This document shows positions 34,491-46,249 of a stretch of DNA of 64,000 nucleotides, one piece after another. The translations under genes and the position numbers were made by a program. The first letter of the stretch is position 1. Each line of letters begins with the position of its first letter. The notes below the pieces were generated by a model. That model had not been told where the DNA came from, did not search any database, and saw only the letters and a list, made by a program, of their open reading frames with translations. The DNA comes from Synechococcus sp. BIOS-U3-1 (lineage in GTDB: Bacteria; Cyanobacteriota; Cyanobacteriia; PCC-6307; Cyanobiaceae): NCBI RefSeq assembly GCF_014279975.1, contig NZ_CP047936.1, forward strand, positions 682,001 to 746,000, written 5' to 3'.

Positions 34491-35935
34491 GCGACGCCAG
34501 TTTCGACTTCGATGTGATCGTGATCGGTGCCGGTTATGGCGGTTTCGATGCCGCTAAACATGCCGCGGATCACGGTCTGAAGGTGGCGATTATCGAGTCA
34601 CGGGACATGGGCGGAACTTGCGTGAACCGCGGTTGTGTTCCCTCCAAGGCTTTGCTGGCAGCATCCGGCCGCGTGAGAGAGCTGGCCGATGCGAAGCATC
34701 TCTCCAGCTTTGGTATTCATGCGGCACCAGTCCGCTTTGAGCGTCAAAAAATCGCTGATCACGCTAACGATCTGGTGGCCACAATCCGCACCAACCTCAC
34801 TAAGACGCTTGAGAGGGCTGGTGTCACGATCATCCGTGGACAGGGACGACTCGATGCTCCACAGAGAGTCGGAGTCCGGGAGATCAGTGGTGTTGACAGG
34901 ATTCTCTCTGCACGTGATGTGATCCTCGCCACTGGCTCTGATCCCTTCGTTCCGCCTGGTATCGAGACGGATGGACGCAGTGTCTTCACCAGTGATGAGG
35001 CCGTGAATTTGGAATGGCTTCCTCGCTGGATCGCGATCATCGGTAGCGGTTACATCGGCTTGGAATTCGCTGATGTTTACACCGCGCTCGGATGTGAGGT
35101 GACCATGATCGAGGCCCTTGATCGGGTGATGCCGACCTTTGATCCCGACATCGCCAAGCTTGCTGCGCGCAAGCTGATTGACAGTCGTGACATCGACGCT
35201 CGCTCAGGAGTGCTGGCTAAGTCGATCAAGCCCGGTTCACCTGCTCAGATCGAACTGGTGGATATGCAGACCCGTGAACCCGTTGAGACTTTGGAAGTCG
35301 ATGCGGTGCTGGTGGCCACGGGCAGGGTGCCCAGCAGCAATGGCCTCAATCTTGATGCACTGGGCGTTGAAACCAACCGGGGCTTTGTGCCCATCGACGA
35401 CGGCATGCGTGTTCTGACTGGCGGTCAGCCCGTACCCCATCTGTGGGCCGTGGGGGATGTCACCGGCAAGCTGATGCTGGCCCACACCGCCGCTGCTCAG
35501 GGCACGGTGGCTGTTGACAATATCCTCGGCCACACCCGTGAGATCGACTACCGCAGCATTCCTGCAGCCACGTTCACGCACCCTGAAATCAGCTCAGTGG
35601 GGTTGAGCGAAGCCGATGCCAAGCAGCAATCTGCTGATCAGGGTTTCGAGCTGGGCGTGGTCCGCAGCTACTTCAAGGCCAATTCCAAGGCTCTTGCTGA
35701 ACTGGAGAGTGACGGCCTGATGAAATTGCTCTTCAACAAGATCACCGGTGAGGTTCTCGGTGCCCATATCTACGGCCTCCATGCCGCCGACCTGATTCAG
35801 GAGGTCTCCAATGCGGTGGCCCGTCGACAGAGTGTGCGCCAGCTGGCTACCGAGGTGCATACCCACCCGACTCTCAGCGAAGTGGTTGAAGTGGCCTACA
35901 AGCAGGCGGCCGCTTCTCTCATCTCCGCTGCCTAA
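34487..35935 (+). CDS. lpdA: Dihydrolipoyl dehydrogenase
   Basis: 482 residues from GTG 34487. FAD-binding [13 protein letters not shown], redox-active disulfide in [19 protein letters not shown]-binding [29 protein letters not shown], and the C-terminal catalytic [15 protein letters not shown]. It reoxidises lipoamide in pyruvate dehydrogenase or glycine cleavage. pdhA of the same complex is at 45-46 kb. Confidence 0.94.
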   Translation: MSDASFDFDVIVIGAGYGGFDAAKHAADHGLKVAIIESRDMGGTCVNRGCVPSKALLAASGRVRELADAKHLSSFGIHAAPVRFERQKIADHANDLVATIRTNLTKTLERAGVTIIRGQGRLDAPQRVGVREISGVDRILSARDVILATGSDPFVPPGIETDGRSVFTSDEAVNLEWLPRWIAIIGSGYIGLEFADVYTALGCEVTMIEALDRVMPTFDPDIAKLAARKLIDSRDIDARSGVLAKSIKPGSPAQIELVDMQTREPVETLEVDAVLVATGRVPSSNGLNLDALGVETNRGFVPIDDGMRVLTGGQPVPHLWAVGDVTGKLMLAHTAAAQGTVAVDNILGHTREIDYRSIPAATFTHPEISSVGLSEADAKQQSADQGFELGVVRSYFKANSKALAELESDGLMKLLFNKITGEVLGAHIYGLHAADLIQEVSNAVARRQSVRQLATEVHTHPTLSEVVEVAYKQAAASLISAA

Positions 35936-35957
35936 ATCAACCTCTCACCATTCCGTT

Positions 35958-36842
35958 ATGGAGTTTCGTCGCCGTCCACCCAATCCCAAGATTCAGGTGG
36001 CTCATCTCGAATATGCCATTCCTCATCAGGAGAGTGAGCCCCGCAACATTCTTGAAAAGATCGTCTGGGAGAAAGACCGGGAAATTGAATCAGCTCGCCA
36101 GCGCATGCCTCTGGCGCAGCTGAAAGCTCGTGTTGCTGAGCTCCCTCAGGCAAGGGATTTTTTGGCGACGTTGCGATCGGCTCCTGTTCTGCCGGCCGTG
36201 ATTGCTGAAGTCAAAAAGGCCAGTCCCAGTAAAGGAGTGATTCGTGAGGATTTTGATCCTGTTGCGATTGCGCGCTCCTATGTGGCGGGTGGTGCCAGCT
36301 GTCTTTCTGTGTTGACGGACAAGACCTTTTTTCAAGGTGGTTTTGATGTGCTTGTCGCCGTTCGCGAAGCAGTAGATGTGCCTTTGCTTTGCAAAGACTT
36401 CATTCTTAGCCCGCATCAGCTCTATCAGGCGCGTGCTGCCGGGGCTGATGCCGCACTGTTGATTGCCGGCATTCTTTCTGATCAGGATTTGTCCTATCTG
36501 AGCAAAGTGGCTGCTGCAATTGGACTCACCGTGCTGGTGGAAGTGCATGACCGCGATGAAATGCAACGCGTTCTTGCCCTCGGTGGATTTCCTTTGATTG
36601 GAGTAAACAACAGGGATCTCACTAGTTTTGAGACCGACCTCGCGACCACAGAGCAACTAGCTGAACAGTTCGACGAGGCTTTAAAAGCTCAGAACACGTT
36701 GCTGGTGAGTGAGTCGGGTCTGTTCGCTCGAGCTGATCTCGACCAAGTTCAGGCTGCAGGTGCTGCAGCTGTGTTGGTGGGTGAGGCTTTGATGCGTCAG
36801 CAGGACGTTGAGCAGGGCCTTCGCACACTCATCTCCGGTTGA
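35958..36842 (+). CDS. trpC: Indole-3-glycerol phosphate synthase
   Basis: 294 residues from ATG 35958; upstream starts lie inside lpdA. A cyanobacterial N-terminal extension ([20 protein letters not shown]) precedes the TIM barrel: [69 protein letters not shown] and [13 protein letters not shown]. It makes indole glycerol phosphate in tryptophan synthesis. Confidence 0.95.
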   Translation: MEFRRRPPNPKIQVAHLEYAIPHQESEPRNILEKIVWEKDREIESARQRMPLAQLKARVAELPQARDFLATLRSAPVLPAVIAEVKKASPSKGVIREDFDPVAIARSYVAGGASCLSVLTDKTFFQGGFDVLVAVREAVDVPLLCKDFILSPHQLYQARAAGADAALLIAGILSDQDLSYLSKVAAAIGLTVLVEVHDRDEMQRVLALGGFPLIGVNNRDLTSFETDLATTEQLAEQFDEALKAQNTLLVSESGLFARADLDQVQAAGAAAVLVGEALMRQQDVEQGLRTLISG

Positions 36843-36843
36843 T

Positions 36844-37221
36844 TCAGGTCCTGTCGCTGGGTAGATCTGTCGATGAGATCACAGCAGTCACTTCACCAAT
36901 CAAGCGATCCAAGGGAACCTGTCCAAAGTGACGGCTGTCGGTGCTCGCTTCTGGGTTGTCGCCTCTGAGCTCCAGCCAACCATCGTTCGACGGCCAGACG
37001 CGCTTGGTGATCACCAGATTGATCTCGTTTGGGTGACGACACACCACAACGGTTCCAGGTGTTGGTGACTGGTCACCTTGTCGCCGCAGCTTCACCAGCA
37101 GCCGTTGTTTCGGTTGAAGACTCGGGAGCATCGAGTCGCCCTCCACCTGGAACAGTTTGCGACGTCCCATAAAAAACAGCAGCAAGTCCTTGAGACTTGC
37201 TGCTGGAAGTGGAGTATTCAA
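36844..37221 (-). CDS. sodX: Ni-superoxide dismutase maturation protease
   Basis: 125 residues from TTG 37221. A signal-peptidase S26 fold: nucleophile Ser in FQVEGDSMLPSLQPKQRLLV, general-base Lys in NLVITKRVW, and the later GDNPEASTDSRHFGQVPLDR box. It has no clear membrane anchor. It directly follows sodN and is the protease expected to free the His1 of Ni-SOD. Confidence 0.9.
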   Translation of the reverse strand: MNTPLPAASLKDLLLFFMGRRKLFQVEGDSMLPSLQPKQRLLVKLRRQGDQSPTPGTVVVCRHPNEINLVITKRVWPSNDGWLELRGDNPEASTDSRHFGQVPLDRLIGEVTAVISSTDLPSDRT

Positions 37222-37247
37222 AGGGATGCACCCAGATGGTGATGCAC

Positions 37248-37721
37248 TCAGGATGCAGTGACCCAGGCGTCGTTGCGGCCTTTGGACTGCCAGAACATGC
37301 CATGAACTTTTTCGACTGCTGCCATCAGCTCTTCGGCTTTGCCTTGATCGATGTTGACCTTGCAGGCGCTGCAGAGTTTGGCGGCTTTCCAGAACGTGTC
37401 GTGCAGGTCCGGGAAAGTAGCGAGATGGTCGGGCTTGAAATAGTCCGTCCAGAGAATCATCAGCTCTTTTTTGGCCTTGGTTGCTTCCTCTTCCTTGATC
37501 GCCACGTAGCGCGAAAAGGTGTTGTTGTAGTGAGCGAGAGCTGCCGCGTCGCCAGCTGCAGGCGCTTCCATGGCCTTTAGCTTTTTGGTCATCGAGAGAA
37601 CAGCTTCTGCTGCGACCCGAGCTGAAGCAGGGTCATAGACCCCACAAGGACCATCGCAGTGGGCTTGTGCTGCTTCAGCTGGTAGTGCGCGAAAGATGGC
37701 TAAGAGTGCCGAGCGGAACAT
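37248..37721 (-). CDS. sodN: Nickel superoxide dismutase
   Basis: 157 residues. A 20-residue leader (MFRSALLAIFRALPAEAAQA) precedes the nickel hook HCDGPCGVYDP, in which His1, Cys2 and Cys6 bind nickel once the leader is removed. The rest is the four-helix bundle (AEAVLSMTKKLKAMEAP, FKPDHLATFPDLHDTFWKAA). It removes superoxide without iron. The sodX protease follows at 26 bases. Confidence 0.97.
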   Translation of the reverse strand: MFRSALLAIFRALPAEAAQAHCDGPCGVYDPASARVAAEAVLSMTKKLKAMEAPAAGDAAALAHYNNTFSRYVAIKEEEATKAKKELMILWTDYFKPDHLATFPDLHDTFWKAAKLCSACKVNIDQGKAEELMAAVEKVHGMFWQSKGRNDAWVTAS

Positions 37722-37764
37722 GTGGGTTGATGGTCAACTGCCGTTTGCTCAGCCTAAGTGGCGC

Positions 37765-38367
37765 TCAAGACTTGATGTCGAGCAGCTCGACTTCAAAAAT
37801 CAGTGTTGCGTTCGGTGGAATGACGCCGCCGGCTCCGCGGGTGCCGTAGCCCAGCTCAGGAGGGATCACGAGCTTGCGCTTGCCGCCAACTTTCATGCCC
37901 TGCACACCTTCATCCCAGCCTTTAATGACCTGGCCGCGTCCAAGGGGAAAGGTGAAGGGCTTGCCGCGGTCATAGCTGGCGTCGAACTGCTTGCCGTTCT
38001 CCAGCGTTCCTCGGTAGTGCACCACAACGGTCTGACCGGCGACGGCTTCAGGGCCGGTGCCGACCTCAATGTCGGTCACGCGCAGCCCGCTGGCAAGGAT
38101 CTGCGCTTTATCGGCGCTCATGGGTCCTCCGAGTACCGATGCATCGGCTTGGTTGGAGTCGGGTGCCATGGCGAAAAGGGTGGGATTGGTCTCATCGGGA
38201 TCCAGTTCCATTGGACTGGATGCAGTGTTCAAACCAGCGGTCTGAACGATGGCAGCTTGCGCTGCAGGTGCTGCAGCAATCACGGTGGATGGAGCCACGA
38301 TCTGACTGACGAGAGCCACGATCAGGCAGGCCACGCAAACCGCGGAACTGATCAGAATGTCGCGCAC
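37765..38367 (-). CDS. FKBP-type peptidyl-prolyl isomerase, exported
   Basis: 200 residues from GTG 38367. A signal or anchor segment ([20 protein letters not shown]), an Ala-rich linker, and a complete FKBP domain: [76 protein letters not shown]. Periplasmic or lumenal proline isomerase and folding helper. Confidence 0.92.
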   Translation of the reverse strand: MRDILISSAVCVACLIVALVSQIVAPSTVIAAAPAAQAAIVQTAGLNTASSPMELDPDETNPTLFAMAPDSNQADASVLGGPMSADKAQILASGLRVTDIEVGTGPEAVAGQTVVVHYRGTLENGKQFDASYDRGKPFTFPLGRGQVIKGWDEGVQGMKVGGKRKLVIPPELGYGTRGAGGVIPPNATLIFEVELLDIKS

Positions 38368-38402
38368 TGGAGGTCCGTTCGTTCTTGCTGATTCTGGCAG
38401 GC

Positions 38403-38732
38403 TTACTCCTGTCGATCGCGTTGGCGCAGCTGTTGCTCGAGTCGGTCGATCCGACCGCGAAGCTCATCCAGTTCCTTCTGGCTGGCGAGACCGAGATCCT
38501 GAAGCAAGTTGTCGCGGTTGCGTTCGAGGTTGCGACCCATCTGCTGCTCAAGTTCCGGTGTTTCCCCACGCAGAGCCTTGAGAACGTCATCCACAAGTGC
38601 GGAGGCGTGGGTCGCATCCATTCGTCCACTACTGACCCATTCCTGGGTCACATAACGAAGACGGTCAGCCACCAGGGTGGTGGTTCCGAGACCACGGAGC
38701 AGCAGCAGCTGAAGGGGGTTGGCGGTCTCCAT
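38403..38732 (-). CDS. Phasin-like coiled-coil protein
   Basis: 109 residues, helical throughout: [20 protein letters not shown], then [20 protein letters not shown] and a terminal coiled coil ([20 protein letters not shown]). This matches small cyanobacterial phasin-like proteins that resemble PHA-granule or poly(3-hydroxyalkanoate)-associated regulators; the actual role here is unknown. Divergent from lnt. Confidence 0.65.
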   Translation of the reverse strand: METANPLQLLLLRGLGTTTLVADRLRYVTQEWVSSGRMDATHASALVDDVLKALRGETPELEQQMGRNLERNRDNLLQDLGLASQKELDELRGRIDRLEQQLRQRDRQE

Positions 38733-38774
38733 CGAGAATCGCAGTTGAGTCTGAATTCAGGATGACGGCATCCA

Positions 38775-40304
38775 ATGGTGCTGACCATGGGCAATGACCG
38801 ATCCCTGCCATTGCTTAGGGGATTGAGCGGTGGCGTCCTCGCAGGACTTGGCCTCTGTCTTTCAGGCCCCTGGTGGATGGTTCCCGCGTTGGCGTTGCTG
38901 TGGTCGGTCGTCCGATCTCCTTTGGCCGCGGCGCTCTGGGCCGCGGTGGCTGTGGCCATCAGCCATCGCTGGTTGTTGGCCCTGCATCCCCTGACCTGGC
39001 TGGGGGTGCCGGCTCCCTTGAGCTTCCCACTTGCCCTGATGGTTTGGTTGGCCTGCTCCTTATCCGCAGCGTTGCTTGTGGCGGGATGGAGTTTGTTGGC
39101 ACGTTGGCTGCCCGGTCGCTGCGGCTTGCCGCAGGCCTTGGTTCTGTCTCTGGCCTGGGGCCTGAGCGAGACGCTTCTCGCCAGGGGGCCTCTCTTCTGG
39201 ATCGGTGTCGGCGGCAGCGTTCTTCCTGCTGACCGTTGGCTTGCAGGCTTGGCCGGTTGGATCGGTGCCGGAGGCCTGGCCGCCGTTCAGCTGTTGCTGG
39301 GCTGGTGGCTCTGGCAGTTCTGGAGCGCGGTACGCGCTGAAGCAGAGCAGCGCTGGCGGCTGTTTCGCTGGGGTGTTCTTGCCCTGTTGGTGATCCATGG
39401 TCTGGGTGTCGTGGCCTTGACGGGTTTCGCTCAGGGCATGAAGGACGACCAAGCGGCATTGTCGATGGCTCTGTGGCAAACGGCGATCCCCACCCGTGAG
39501 AAGTTCAGCGTTCGCCGGCAGACAGAGCTGCCTCGGCGATTGCATCAGGCCATGGAGAGCGCTCAACGAGGTGGGGCTCAACTGCTGATTGCTCCGGAGG
39601 GCACGCTGCCTGTGAAGTTGGGGATTGAACCCGACGGGGGGATTCCCCTGATCAGTGGCGGCTTCCGCTTCGTAGCGGGCCAACAGCGCAGCTCGCTCCT
39701 GCTGATGACACCAGAGGCATCTGGAATGTCCAACAGCATCGACAAGCACCGCCTGGTGCCTCTCGGGGAATGGGCTCCCTCCTTGCCTGGGCTTGCCGGA
39801 TTGTCGGCGGTCGGAGGCCTGCAGTCAGGAGAGCCCTCCAGGCTTTGGCGCTGGGGTGGCCCACCCGTGGCAGTGGCCATTTGTTACGAGATCAGCAATG
39901 GAACAGCCATTGCCGAGGCGGTGGCGGGTGGCGCGCAATGGATCCTGGCTGCAGCCAATCTCGATCCTTATCCACTACTGCTGCAGAGGCAGTTCCTGGC
40001 ACTGGCACAACTGCGCAGCCTGGAGACAGCCCGGCCACTCGTTTCGGTTGCCAACACCGGCCCCACGGCTCTGATTGCCGATAGAGGACTGGTTAAGTCA
40101 CAACTGCCTGCCATGGTCCCGGGGCTGCTGCCTGTTGGGTTGGAACCTTTGCAGGGCATGACGCTCTATGCGGTCTGGCGTGAGTGGCCGCTTTGGCTGA
40201 TGCTCTTGATCGCAGCCGGCTTTCTACTTAAGGCGAGGTCTGGATCAGCCCCCCTCCCAGCACGGACTCGCCTTCGTAAAACACCGCCGCCTGGCCAGGG
40301 GTGA
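38775..40304 (+). CDS. lnt: Apolipoprotein N-acyltransferase
   Basis: 509 residues (ATG 38787 is an alternative start). Six or more membrane helices, then the nitrilase-like domain: base Glu in [24 protein letters not shown], and catalytic Cys in [12 protein letters not shown], then [20 protein letters not shown]. It adds the third acyl chain to lipoproteins at the inner membrane. The 3' end overlaps mnmA on the other strand by 77 bases. Confidence 0.93.
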   Translation: MVLTMGNDRSLPLLRGLSGGVLAGLGLCLSGPWWMVPALALLWSVVRSPLAAALWAAVAVAISHRWLLALHPLTWLGVPAPLSFPLALMVWLACSLSAALLVAGWSLLARWLPGRCGLPQALVLSLAWGLSETLLARGPLFWIGVGGSVLPADRWLAGLAGWIGAGGLAAVQLLLGWWLWQFWSAVRAEAEQRWRLFRWGVLALLVIHGLGVVALTGFAQGMKDDQAALSMALWQTAIPTREKFSVRRQTELPRRLHQAMESAQRGGAQLLIAPEGTLPVKLGIEPDGGIPLISGGFRFVAGQQRSSLLLMTPEASGMSNSIDKHRLVPLGEWAPSLPGLAGLSAVGGLQSGEPSRLWRWGGPPVAVAICYEISNGTAIAEAVAGGAQWILAAANLDPYPLLLQRQFLALAQLRSLETARPLVSVANTGPTALIADRGLVKSQLPAMVPGLLPVGLEPLQGMTLYAVWREWPLWLMLLIAAGFLLKARSGSAPLPARTRLRKTPPPGQG

Positions 40305-41397
40305 TTGAAAACTGAGGCTCGTCGAAGTTCAGTCGACAGCGATGGGGGCGTTGCCCAGCGATATCGGCATCAGTGGCCTCGATACAGGTGAGATCGGCCA
40401 TGACCGGGCCGCTGCGGTAACGAACCTGCACCTCCACTCTGCGGCAGAAGCCTGGAGTTGGTGGTGCGATCGATACCCAGTTGATAGCGCCCACTTCACA
40501 GCAATCGCGGCCTGCTTCTGCACGGGGTGCCACCACCACGCGATTCATCGCTGCATCCAGGCGAACGACATGGAGAGGTTCGCTCCATGCCACACCGAGA
40601 CCTTTGCGCTGGCCGATGGTGAAATGCTCGATTCCATCATGATTGCCCACAATCGTTCCGTCCTGAAGCACGATCTCTCCTTGTCGTGGCGGCAGATAGG
40701 CGTCGAGAAATGCACGCATGGAGCCGTGATGATCGGCAAGGCAGAGGTCCTGGCTCTCTGGTTTCTCCGCAGTGCGCAGTCCATGGCGGCCCGCTTCGAG
40801 TCGGGTATCGGGTTTGGTCAGTTCGCCTAGTGGGAACACCACGCGGGACAAAACATCTTGGTTGAGGTCATAGAGGAAATAGCTCTGGTCTTTGCGGGTG
40901 TCGAGACCCCTTAAAAGCTTCCAGCGTCCTGTTGCCTCATCCAGGCGAATGCGGGCGTAATGGCCTGTGGCAACCCGTTCGAGCCCCCGTTCCTGTCGTG
41001 CCCAGTCGAGCATTGGGCCGAATTTCACCGACCGATTGCAACGGGAACAGGGCAAGGGTGTAATTCCTGCTTGGTAGCCCTCGATCAAGCCTTCCACAAT
41101 TTCGCGCGCGAAGTTATCGCGCGAATCGACGATGTGATGGGGAACGCCGAGTTGCTCGCAGATTCCTGCAGCATCCACCAGTCCTTCGGCGCAACAGGCG
41201 CCCTTGCCGCTCATCAGCCAGAGCGTGAGCCCTTCAACCTCCCAGCCGGCCTCCACCATCAAGGCAGCGGTGAGAGAGCTGTCAACTCCCCCGGAGAGCC
41301 CTACCGCCACGCGGTGCTCACCAGGCCAGGTTTGTAGGCGTGCCAGGGCCTGGGCACCGGCTGACGTGGCGGCAATGCTGGGCGTCGCTGCCGACAT
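40228..41397 (-). CDS. mnmA: tRNA-specific 2-thiouridylase
   Basis: 389 residues. PP-loop [16 protein letters not shown], catalytic Cys regions [20 protein letters not shown] and [37 protein letters not shown], and the C-terminal beta-barrel. It thiolates U34 in tRNAs for Lys, Glu and Gln. Confidence 0.96.
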   Translation of the reverse strand: MSAATPSIAATSAGAQALARLQTWPGEHRVAVGLSGGVDSSLTAALMVEAGWEVEGLTLWLMSGKGACCAEGLVDAAGICEQLGVPHHIVDSRDNFAREIVEGLIEGYQAGITPLPCSRCNRSVKFGPMLDWARQERGLERVATGHYARIRLDEATGRWKLLRGLDTRKDQSYFLYDLNQDVLSRVVFPLGELTKPDTRLEAGRHGLRTAEKPESQDLCLADHHGSMRAFLDAYLPPRQGEIVLQDGTIVGNHDGIEHFTIGQRKGLGVAWSEPLHVVRLDAAMNRVVVAPRAEAGRDCCEVGAINWVSIAPPTPGFCRRVEVQVRYRSGPVMADLTCIEATDADIAGQRPHRCRLNFDEPQFSITPGQAAVFYEGESVLGGGLIQTSP

Positions 41398-41437
41398 GGC
41401 TGGACGGGCATGAACGGGATTCTCTTTCCATAGTGAG

Positions 41438-43009
41438 GTGCCATGGGTCCCGGCAGTGATCTGGCCAGCCGCTGATGCCGACCATCTTTTGGTCTCAGCC
41501 GATCAGATGCTCGCTCTGGAGCAGGAGTGGCTGGCTAGTGGCCTGCCGGTTGCGGCTCTGATGGAAACAGTGGGCCAGCGCATGGCCGATTGGTTTCTGG
41601 CGCGTCCGCAGTTGTTGACGTCTGGTGTGCTGGTGCTGGTGGGACCTGGTCACAACGGTGGTGACGGATTGGTGGTGGGTCGCAAGTTGTTCGAGGCGAA
41701 TGTGGATGTTCGGGTCTGGGCGCCCATTGCTCTGCGAAAGCCCCTCACTCAGGAGCATTGGCGTCATTTGCTTTGGCTTGGCGCCACTTGCTTGCAGTCC
41801 TCTCCTGATCCAGCTGAGCAGGGTCTCTGGATCGAGGCGTTGTTTGGCCTCGGTCAGAAGCGTCCACTGCCTGGTGATCTGGCCGATCTGCTTCAGCGCA
41901 GACAGCGTCATTTCCCGAGGCGTCTGGTGAGTCTGGATTGTCCCGCTGGCCTGGACTCCGATACCGGCTGCCCCATAAAGGGTGGTGCTGCCATGGCTTC
42001 GCACACTCTCTGCGTAGGGTTGATTAAGCGTGGATTGGTACAGGACGCTGCCATAGCGCATGTGGGTTGCCTGCACCGTATTGACCCAGCTGTACCCGTG
42101 CGGCTCACGCAGTCGCTCGCTTCACCGCCAACGTTGCGCCTGCGGGCCGATGATCTTGTTGCCCTGCCACGTCCTCCGGAGTTGCCGGCGGCAATGAAAT
42201 ATCAGCGGGGGCGTCTGTTAGTGATCGCTGGCAGCGAGCGCTACCGGGGTGCGGCCCATTTGGCGCTGCGTGGTGCCTTAGCCAGTGGTGCCGGCAGTGT
42301 TGAGGCCTGTCTTCCTGAATGCGTCGCAGAGCATCTCTGGCAGTGGGCTCCTGAGGTGGTTCTGAGGGCGGACCTCCCCTCGGATCGCCAAGGATCGCTG
42401 GAGTGGGGCCAGGCCTTGTTGCAGGGTGAACTAGCGCGCCTGGATGCGGTGCTGCTCGGGCCTGGTCTGGGGATGGTGCAGGGACGCTGGCAGCAGTGGG
42501 CGGAGCCCCTGCTGGAGTTCAGCGGCCTGCTTGTGCTCGATGCCGATGGCCTCAATCAACTGGCCGCCGCTGATGGCGGCTGGCGCTGGTTGTTGAAACG
42601 ATCTGGGCCGACGTGGATCACGCCCCACGGCAGTGAGTTTGAGCGCTTATTCCCCGACTGCCAGATGGGCTCTGCATTAGACAAAGCCGCGGCTGCGGCG
42701 GATTGCTCGGGGGTCGCGGTGTTGCTGAAAGGTGCTCACAGCGTGATTGCTTCTCCCGGCGGAGACGTGAGGCAGCTGACAGACACCGATCCAGAGGTTG
42801 CCCGAACAGGGCTGGGTGATTTGCTGGCTGGTCACGCTGCCGGTTGGGGAGCCCGTTGCCTGGCGGCCAAGGGCAACCTCAGTTTCGAAGACCTTGCCGC
42901 ATCTGCCTTATTGCATGCCGTTGCCGCTCAGACATGCGATCAAAGCAGTGGCGCAATCGCGATTTCAGAACAGTTAGCGAGTCTCACGCGTTTCAGGTTG
43001 CGATCTTGA
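41438..43009 (+). CDS. nnrE-nnrD: Bifunctional NAD(P)HX epimerase/dehydratase
   Basis: 523 residues from GTG 41438. The N-terminal YjeF epimerase domain ([40 protein letters not shown]) is fused to the C-terminal kinase-fold dehydratase ([69 protein letters not shown]). It repairs hydrated NADH and NADPH. Confidence 0.95.
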   Translation: MPWVPAVIWPAADADHLLVSADQMLALEQEWLASGLPVAALMETVGQRMADWFLARPQLLTSGVLVLVGPGHNGGDGLVVGRKLFEANVDVRVWAPIALRKPLTQEHWRHLLWLGATCLQSSPDPAEQGLWIEALFGLGQKRPLPGDLADLLQRRQRHFPRRLVSLDCPAGLDSDTGCPIKGGAAMASHTLCVGLIKRGLVQDAAIAHVGCLHRIDPAVPVRLTQSLASPPTLRLRADDLVALPRPPELPAAMKYQRGRLLVIAGSERYRGAAHLALRGALASGAGSVEACLPECVAEHLWQWAPEVVLRADLPSDRQGSLEWGQALLQGELARLDAVLLGPGLGMVQGRWQQWAEPLLEFSGLLVLDADGLNQLAAADGGWRWLLKRSGPTWITPHGSEFERLFPDCQMGSALDKAAAAADCSGVAVLLKGAHSVIASPGGDVRQLTDTDPEVARTGLGDLLAGHAAGWGARCLAAKGNLSFEDLAASALLHAVAAQTCDQSSGAIAISEQLASLTRFRLRS

Positions 43010-43162
43010 TGTGAACCGCGATTAAGCCCGAATTTCTACATTTTTTACACGATTCGCCGGGTTTTGTGTCGTTTTCCACGCACGAATCTGAAGGGTTGCT
43101 GAAAACACATCGCTGATCGTGAAATTCATAGGAAAGTCACTCAACGAAAAATATTCTTCCCC

Positions 43163-44104
43163 ATGGTCTCAGCGGCAGCAGGGGTTTCAGAAACCCAAAA
43201 ACGACGAAGTAGCGATCCGATCAGTTGGTACCTCGCCACGATCGGCAGGATTCCACTGCTGACTCCAGCGGAGGAGATTGAGCTGGGCAATCAGGTGCAG
43301 CAACTGATGCAACTCACAGAGGATGGAACAATTCCATCCGACAGTGAGTCGTTTTCAAGCAAGCAAAAGCGGATGATTCGCGTTGGCCTGCGTGCCAAGC
43401 AGCGCATGATGAAAGCCAATTTGCGCTTGGTTGTCAGTGTTGCCAAGAAATATCAAGGAAAAGGTCTTGAACTTCTCGATTTGATTCAGGAGGGTTCTCT
43501 TGGCCTTGAGCGTGCTGTTGAAAAGTTTGACCCCACCCGCGGCTACAAGTTTTCGACCTATGCCTTCTGGTGGATCCGCCAGAGCATGACTCGCGCCATC
43601 GCTTGTCAGTCGCGCACCATCCGCTTGCCCGTGCATTTGAGTGAGCGCCTCACCACGATTCGCAAGGTGAGCCTGGATCTCGCCCACAAGCTCGGTGCGA
43701 TGCCCAGTCGACTCGAGATTGCTGAGGCGATGGATATGCCGGTGGCAGAGCTTGATTCGCTGTTAAGGCAGTCGCTTACCACCAGCAGCCTGGATGCACC
43801 CGTGAATGGGGAAGAAGGTCGCAGCTTCCTGGGCGATCTGATTGCTGATGCTTCATTGGGAGAACCGCTCGACAAGGTGGAGCAGCGGATTCATCACGAA
43901 CAGCTTGGACGCTGGATGAGTCATCTCAGCGACCAGGAGCAGCACGTTCTCACCCTGCGTTTTGGTTTGAATGGCCATGAGCGGCACACACTTGCCGAAA
44001 TCGGTCGCTTGCTTGAGGTCTCGCGAGAGCGTGTTCGTCAGGTGGAGCTCAAGGCATTGCGCAAACTGCGTAACTTGACGCGTCGTGTTGCACCCAGCTT
44101 CTGA
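43163..44104 (+). CDS. RpoD-family sigma factor (group 2)
   Basis: 313 residues: region 1.2 (DPISWYLATIGRIPLLTPAE), 2.1-2.4 (ANLRLVVSVAKKYQGKGLEL, then DLIQEGSLGLERAVEKFDP, YKFSTYAFWWIRQSMTRAI), region 3, and 4.2 (RHTLAEIGRLLEVSRERVRQ, then VELKALRKLR). It lacks the long region 1.1 of the housekeeping factor, so it is a non-essential primary-like type. The 150 bases upstream hold no gene and should carry its promoter. Confidence 0.93.
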   Translation: MVSAAAGVSETQKRRSSDPISWYLATIGRIPLLTPAEEIELGNQVQQLMQLTEDGTIPSDSESFSSKQKRMIRVGLRAKQRMMKANLRLVVSVAKKYQGKGLELLDLIQEGSLGLERAVEKFDPTRGYKFSTYAFWWIRQSMTRAIACQSRTIRLPVHLSERLTTIRKVSLDLAHKLGAMPSRLEIAEAMDMPVAELDSLLRQSLTTSSLDAPVNGEEGRSFLGDLIADASLGEPLDKVEQRIHHEQLGRWMSHLSDQEQHVLTLRFGLNGHERHTLAEIGRLLEVSRERVRQVELKALRKLRNLTRRVAPSF

Positions 44105-44134
44105 TTTCTCTGAGGTCAGTAGTTCTTTGAATCG

Positions 44135-45049
44135 TTGAAACCACCACTCGTTTATCACGAGGTTTACAGCGCTCCGCTGCCTAGTAGCCATCGTTTCCCG
44201 ATGGCTAAGTTTCGCCAGCTCGACAGTTGTCTCAGGGAGACTGGGCTGGCCACTGACATTCAGATGCATCGACCACTCCCAGTGCCTCGTCGATTGCTGG
44301 AACTGGTTCATGACCGCGCTTATCACGAAGCGTTCGCCAGAGATCAATTGGATCGCCAGGCACAACGGCGGATCGGATTGCCTGTCACCACCCCTTTAGT
44401 TCAGCGCACTTTTCTTGCCGTTGGCGGTTCGCTACTGACAGCTCGTCTGGCGTTGAAGCATGGTCTGGCCTGCCATCTCGCTGGTGGCACGCACCATGCC
44501 TTTCCGGGTTACGGCAGCGGATTCTGCATTTTCAATGATCTGGCGATCTGTGCCCGTGTATTGCTGGAGCAAGAGCGCCTCACTCAGATCATGGTGGTTG
44601 ATCTTGATGTGCATCAGGGTGATGCCACTGCGCTGATCTTTCAGCACGAGCCAAGGGTGTTCACCTTTTCAGCGCATGCAGCATCCAACTTTCCTGCCCG
44701 CAAGCAGATCAGTGATCTGGATCTGCCCATCAGTGATGGAGTGGGGGATCAGGAGTACCTCGCCTTGATTGGCGACCACTTGCCTGATCTGTTGGATCGG
44801 CTGAACCCACAGATCGTGCTTTACAACGCGGGTGTTGATCCCCATCGCGATGACCGTCTGGGCCGACTGGCCTTATCGGATGTCGGCCTTTTGCAAAGGG
44901 ATCATCTGGTGCTAGATGCCTGTCTGCGCCGCAAGATTCCCGTGGCCACAGTGATTGGCGGTGGTTACGACGCGATGACGCCTTTGGTAAAGCGTCATGC
45001 ACTGGTCTTCAGGGCAGCCGCTGATCAGGCCCGTTTGCATGGTCTCTGA
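44135..45049 (+). CDS. Histone deacetylase-family (AcuC/acetoin-type) hydrolase
   Basis: 304 residues from TTG 44135. Arginase/deacetylase fold with the active site: GGTHHAFPGYGSGFCIFNDL (His pair), MVVDLDVHQGDATALIF (zinc Asp and His), and VLYNAGVDPHRDDRLGRLAL (second Asp). Bacterial relatives deacetylate small amines or acyl-lysines; the substrate is unknown. Confidence 0.88.
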   Translation: MKPPLVYHEVYSAPLPSSHRFPMAKFRQLDSCLRETGLATDIQMHRPLPVPRRLLELVHDRAYHEAFARDQLDRQAQRRIGLPVTTPLVQRTFLAVGGSLLTARLALKHGLACHLAGGTHHAFPGYGSGFCIFNDLAICARVLLEQERLTQIMVVDLDVHQGDATALIFQHEPRVFTFSAHAASNFPARKQISDLDLPISDGVGDQEYLALIGDHLPDLLDRLNPQIVLYNAGVDPHRDDRLGRLALSDVGLLQRDHLVLDACLRRKIPVATVIGGGYDAMTPLVKRHALVFRAAADQARLHGL

Positions 45050-45060
45050 TCAGCCTGAGG

Positions 45061-46164
45061 TCAGTCTTCGGCCCAGATGTAGCGAGTCAGCTCAGATCCA
45101 TCCGGCTCGGGTGCACTTAGAGCGAAGTCGACACAGTCCTGAACGATGCCGTCGATCTCCTTTTCGATTGCCCGCAGGTCCTCGCTATTGGTGAGGCCAG
45201 TGCCGACCAGGTCGCGTTCAAGAGCTTTCAGTGGATCGCGTTTGGCCCAAAACTGTTTTTCTTCTTCGGCACGCAATTCATCAGGGTCAGCGAGTGAATG
45301 GCCTCGGAATCGATAGGTCAGGCACTCCAAAACGGTGGGACCCTCTCCAGCCCTGGCCCGCTCAACAGCCCTTTGGGCTGCGGCCCGAACGGCCAGAACG
45401 TCCATTCCGTCAACTTCTTCTCCGGCCATTCCAAAAGCACCGGCCTTACGCCAGATCTCTGGATCGCTGGTGGCGCGGTCGTGGGCCATGCCGATAGCCC
45501 ACTTGTTGTTCTCTACTACAAAAATGATCGGCAGCTTCCAGAGCTGCGCCATGTTCAGGCATTCAAAGAACTGACCGTTATTGCAGGTGCCGTCTCCGAA
45601 GAATGCTGCTGTCACGGAATTGCTGCTGGGGTCACCCAGGGCATCTCGCTTGTAGCGGCTGGTGAACGCTGCACCGAGGGCTATTGGGATGCCTTCTCCG
45701 ATGAAGGCGAACCCGCCGAGCAGGTGATGTTCTTTGGAGAACAGGTGCATCGAGCCACCTCGGCCTTTACTGCAGCCGGTTTCCTTGCCGAACAGTTCAC
45801 TCATTACCTCTCGGGCTGGAACACCAGCACTCAGGGCATGAACATGATCGCGGTAGGTGCTGCAGAACCAGTCGTGTTGTCGCTTCATGGCACCGATCAC
45901 ACCGGTGCTAACAGCCTCCTGACCGTTGTAGAGGTGCACAAAACCAAACATCTTGCCGCGGTAATACATCTCCGCGCATTTGTCCTCAAAGCGGCGCCCG
46001 AGGGTCATGTCGCGGTACAGCGCAAGTCCGGTCTCCTTGTCAACGCTGGCCCTCTGGGCTGTCACCAGGGTCGAAAGCCGCTCCGCATGGGCACCAAGTA
46101 CAGATTGTCCTTCGGCGGAGGAGGAGCTTCGTGACTCTGTGCCGATTGCGATGTCCTGACCCAT
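45061..46164 (-). CDS. pdhA: Pyruvate dehydrogenase E1 component, alpha subunit
   Basis: 367 residues from ATG 46164. Motifs: [43 protein letters not shown]-binding [20 protein letters not shown] then [20 protein letters not shown], and the phosphorylation-loop region [16 protein letters not shown]. With the beta subunit (not in this window) it decarboxylates pyruvate. Confidence 0.96.
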   Translation of the reverse strand: MGQDIAIGTESRSSSSAEGQSVLGAHAERLSTLVTAQRASVDKETGLALYRDMTLGRRFEDKCAEMYYRGKMFGFVHLYNGQEAVSTGVIGAMKRQHDWFCSTYRDHVHALSAGVPAREVMSELFGKETGCSKGRGGSMHLFSKEHHLLGGFAFIGEGIPIALGAAFTSRYKRDALGDPSSNSVTAAFFGDGTCNNGQFFECLNMAQLWKLPIIFVVENNKWAIGMAHDRATSDPEIWRKAGAFGMAGEEVDGMDVLAVRAAAQRAVERARAGEGPTVLECLTYRFRGHSLADPDELRAEEEKQFWAKRDPLKALERDLVGTGLTNSEDLRAIEKEIDGIVQDCVDFALSAPEPDGSELTRYIWAED

Positions 46165-46249
46165 GGCACCACCTGTTTGACCACAGACTTTAAGGGTCCA
46201 TGGCGGATCGATGGGCAAAACCCCAGACCCTGCCTACAGTCTGCAGCCA

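Noticed and set aside
38959-39749. Two long minus-strand frames opposite lnt
   Set aside because: They are shadows of the GC-rich lnt coding sequence, rich in Arg/Ser/Pro/Gln, with no motifs.
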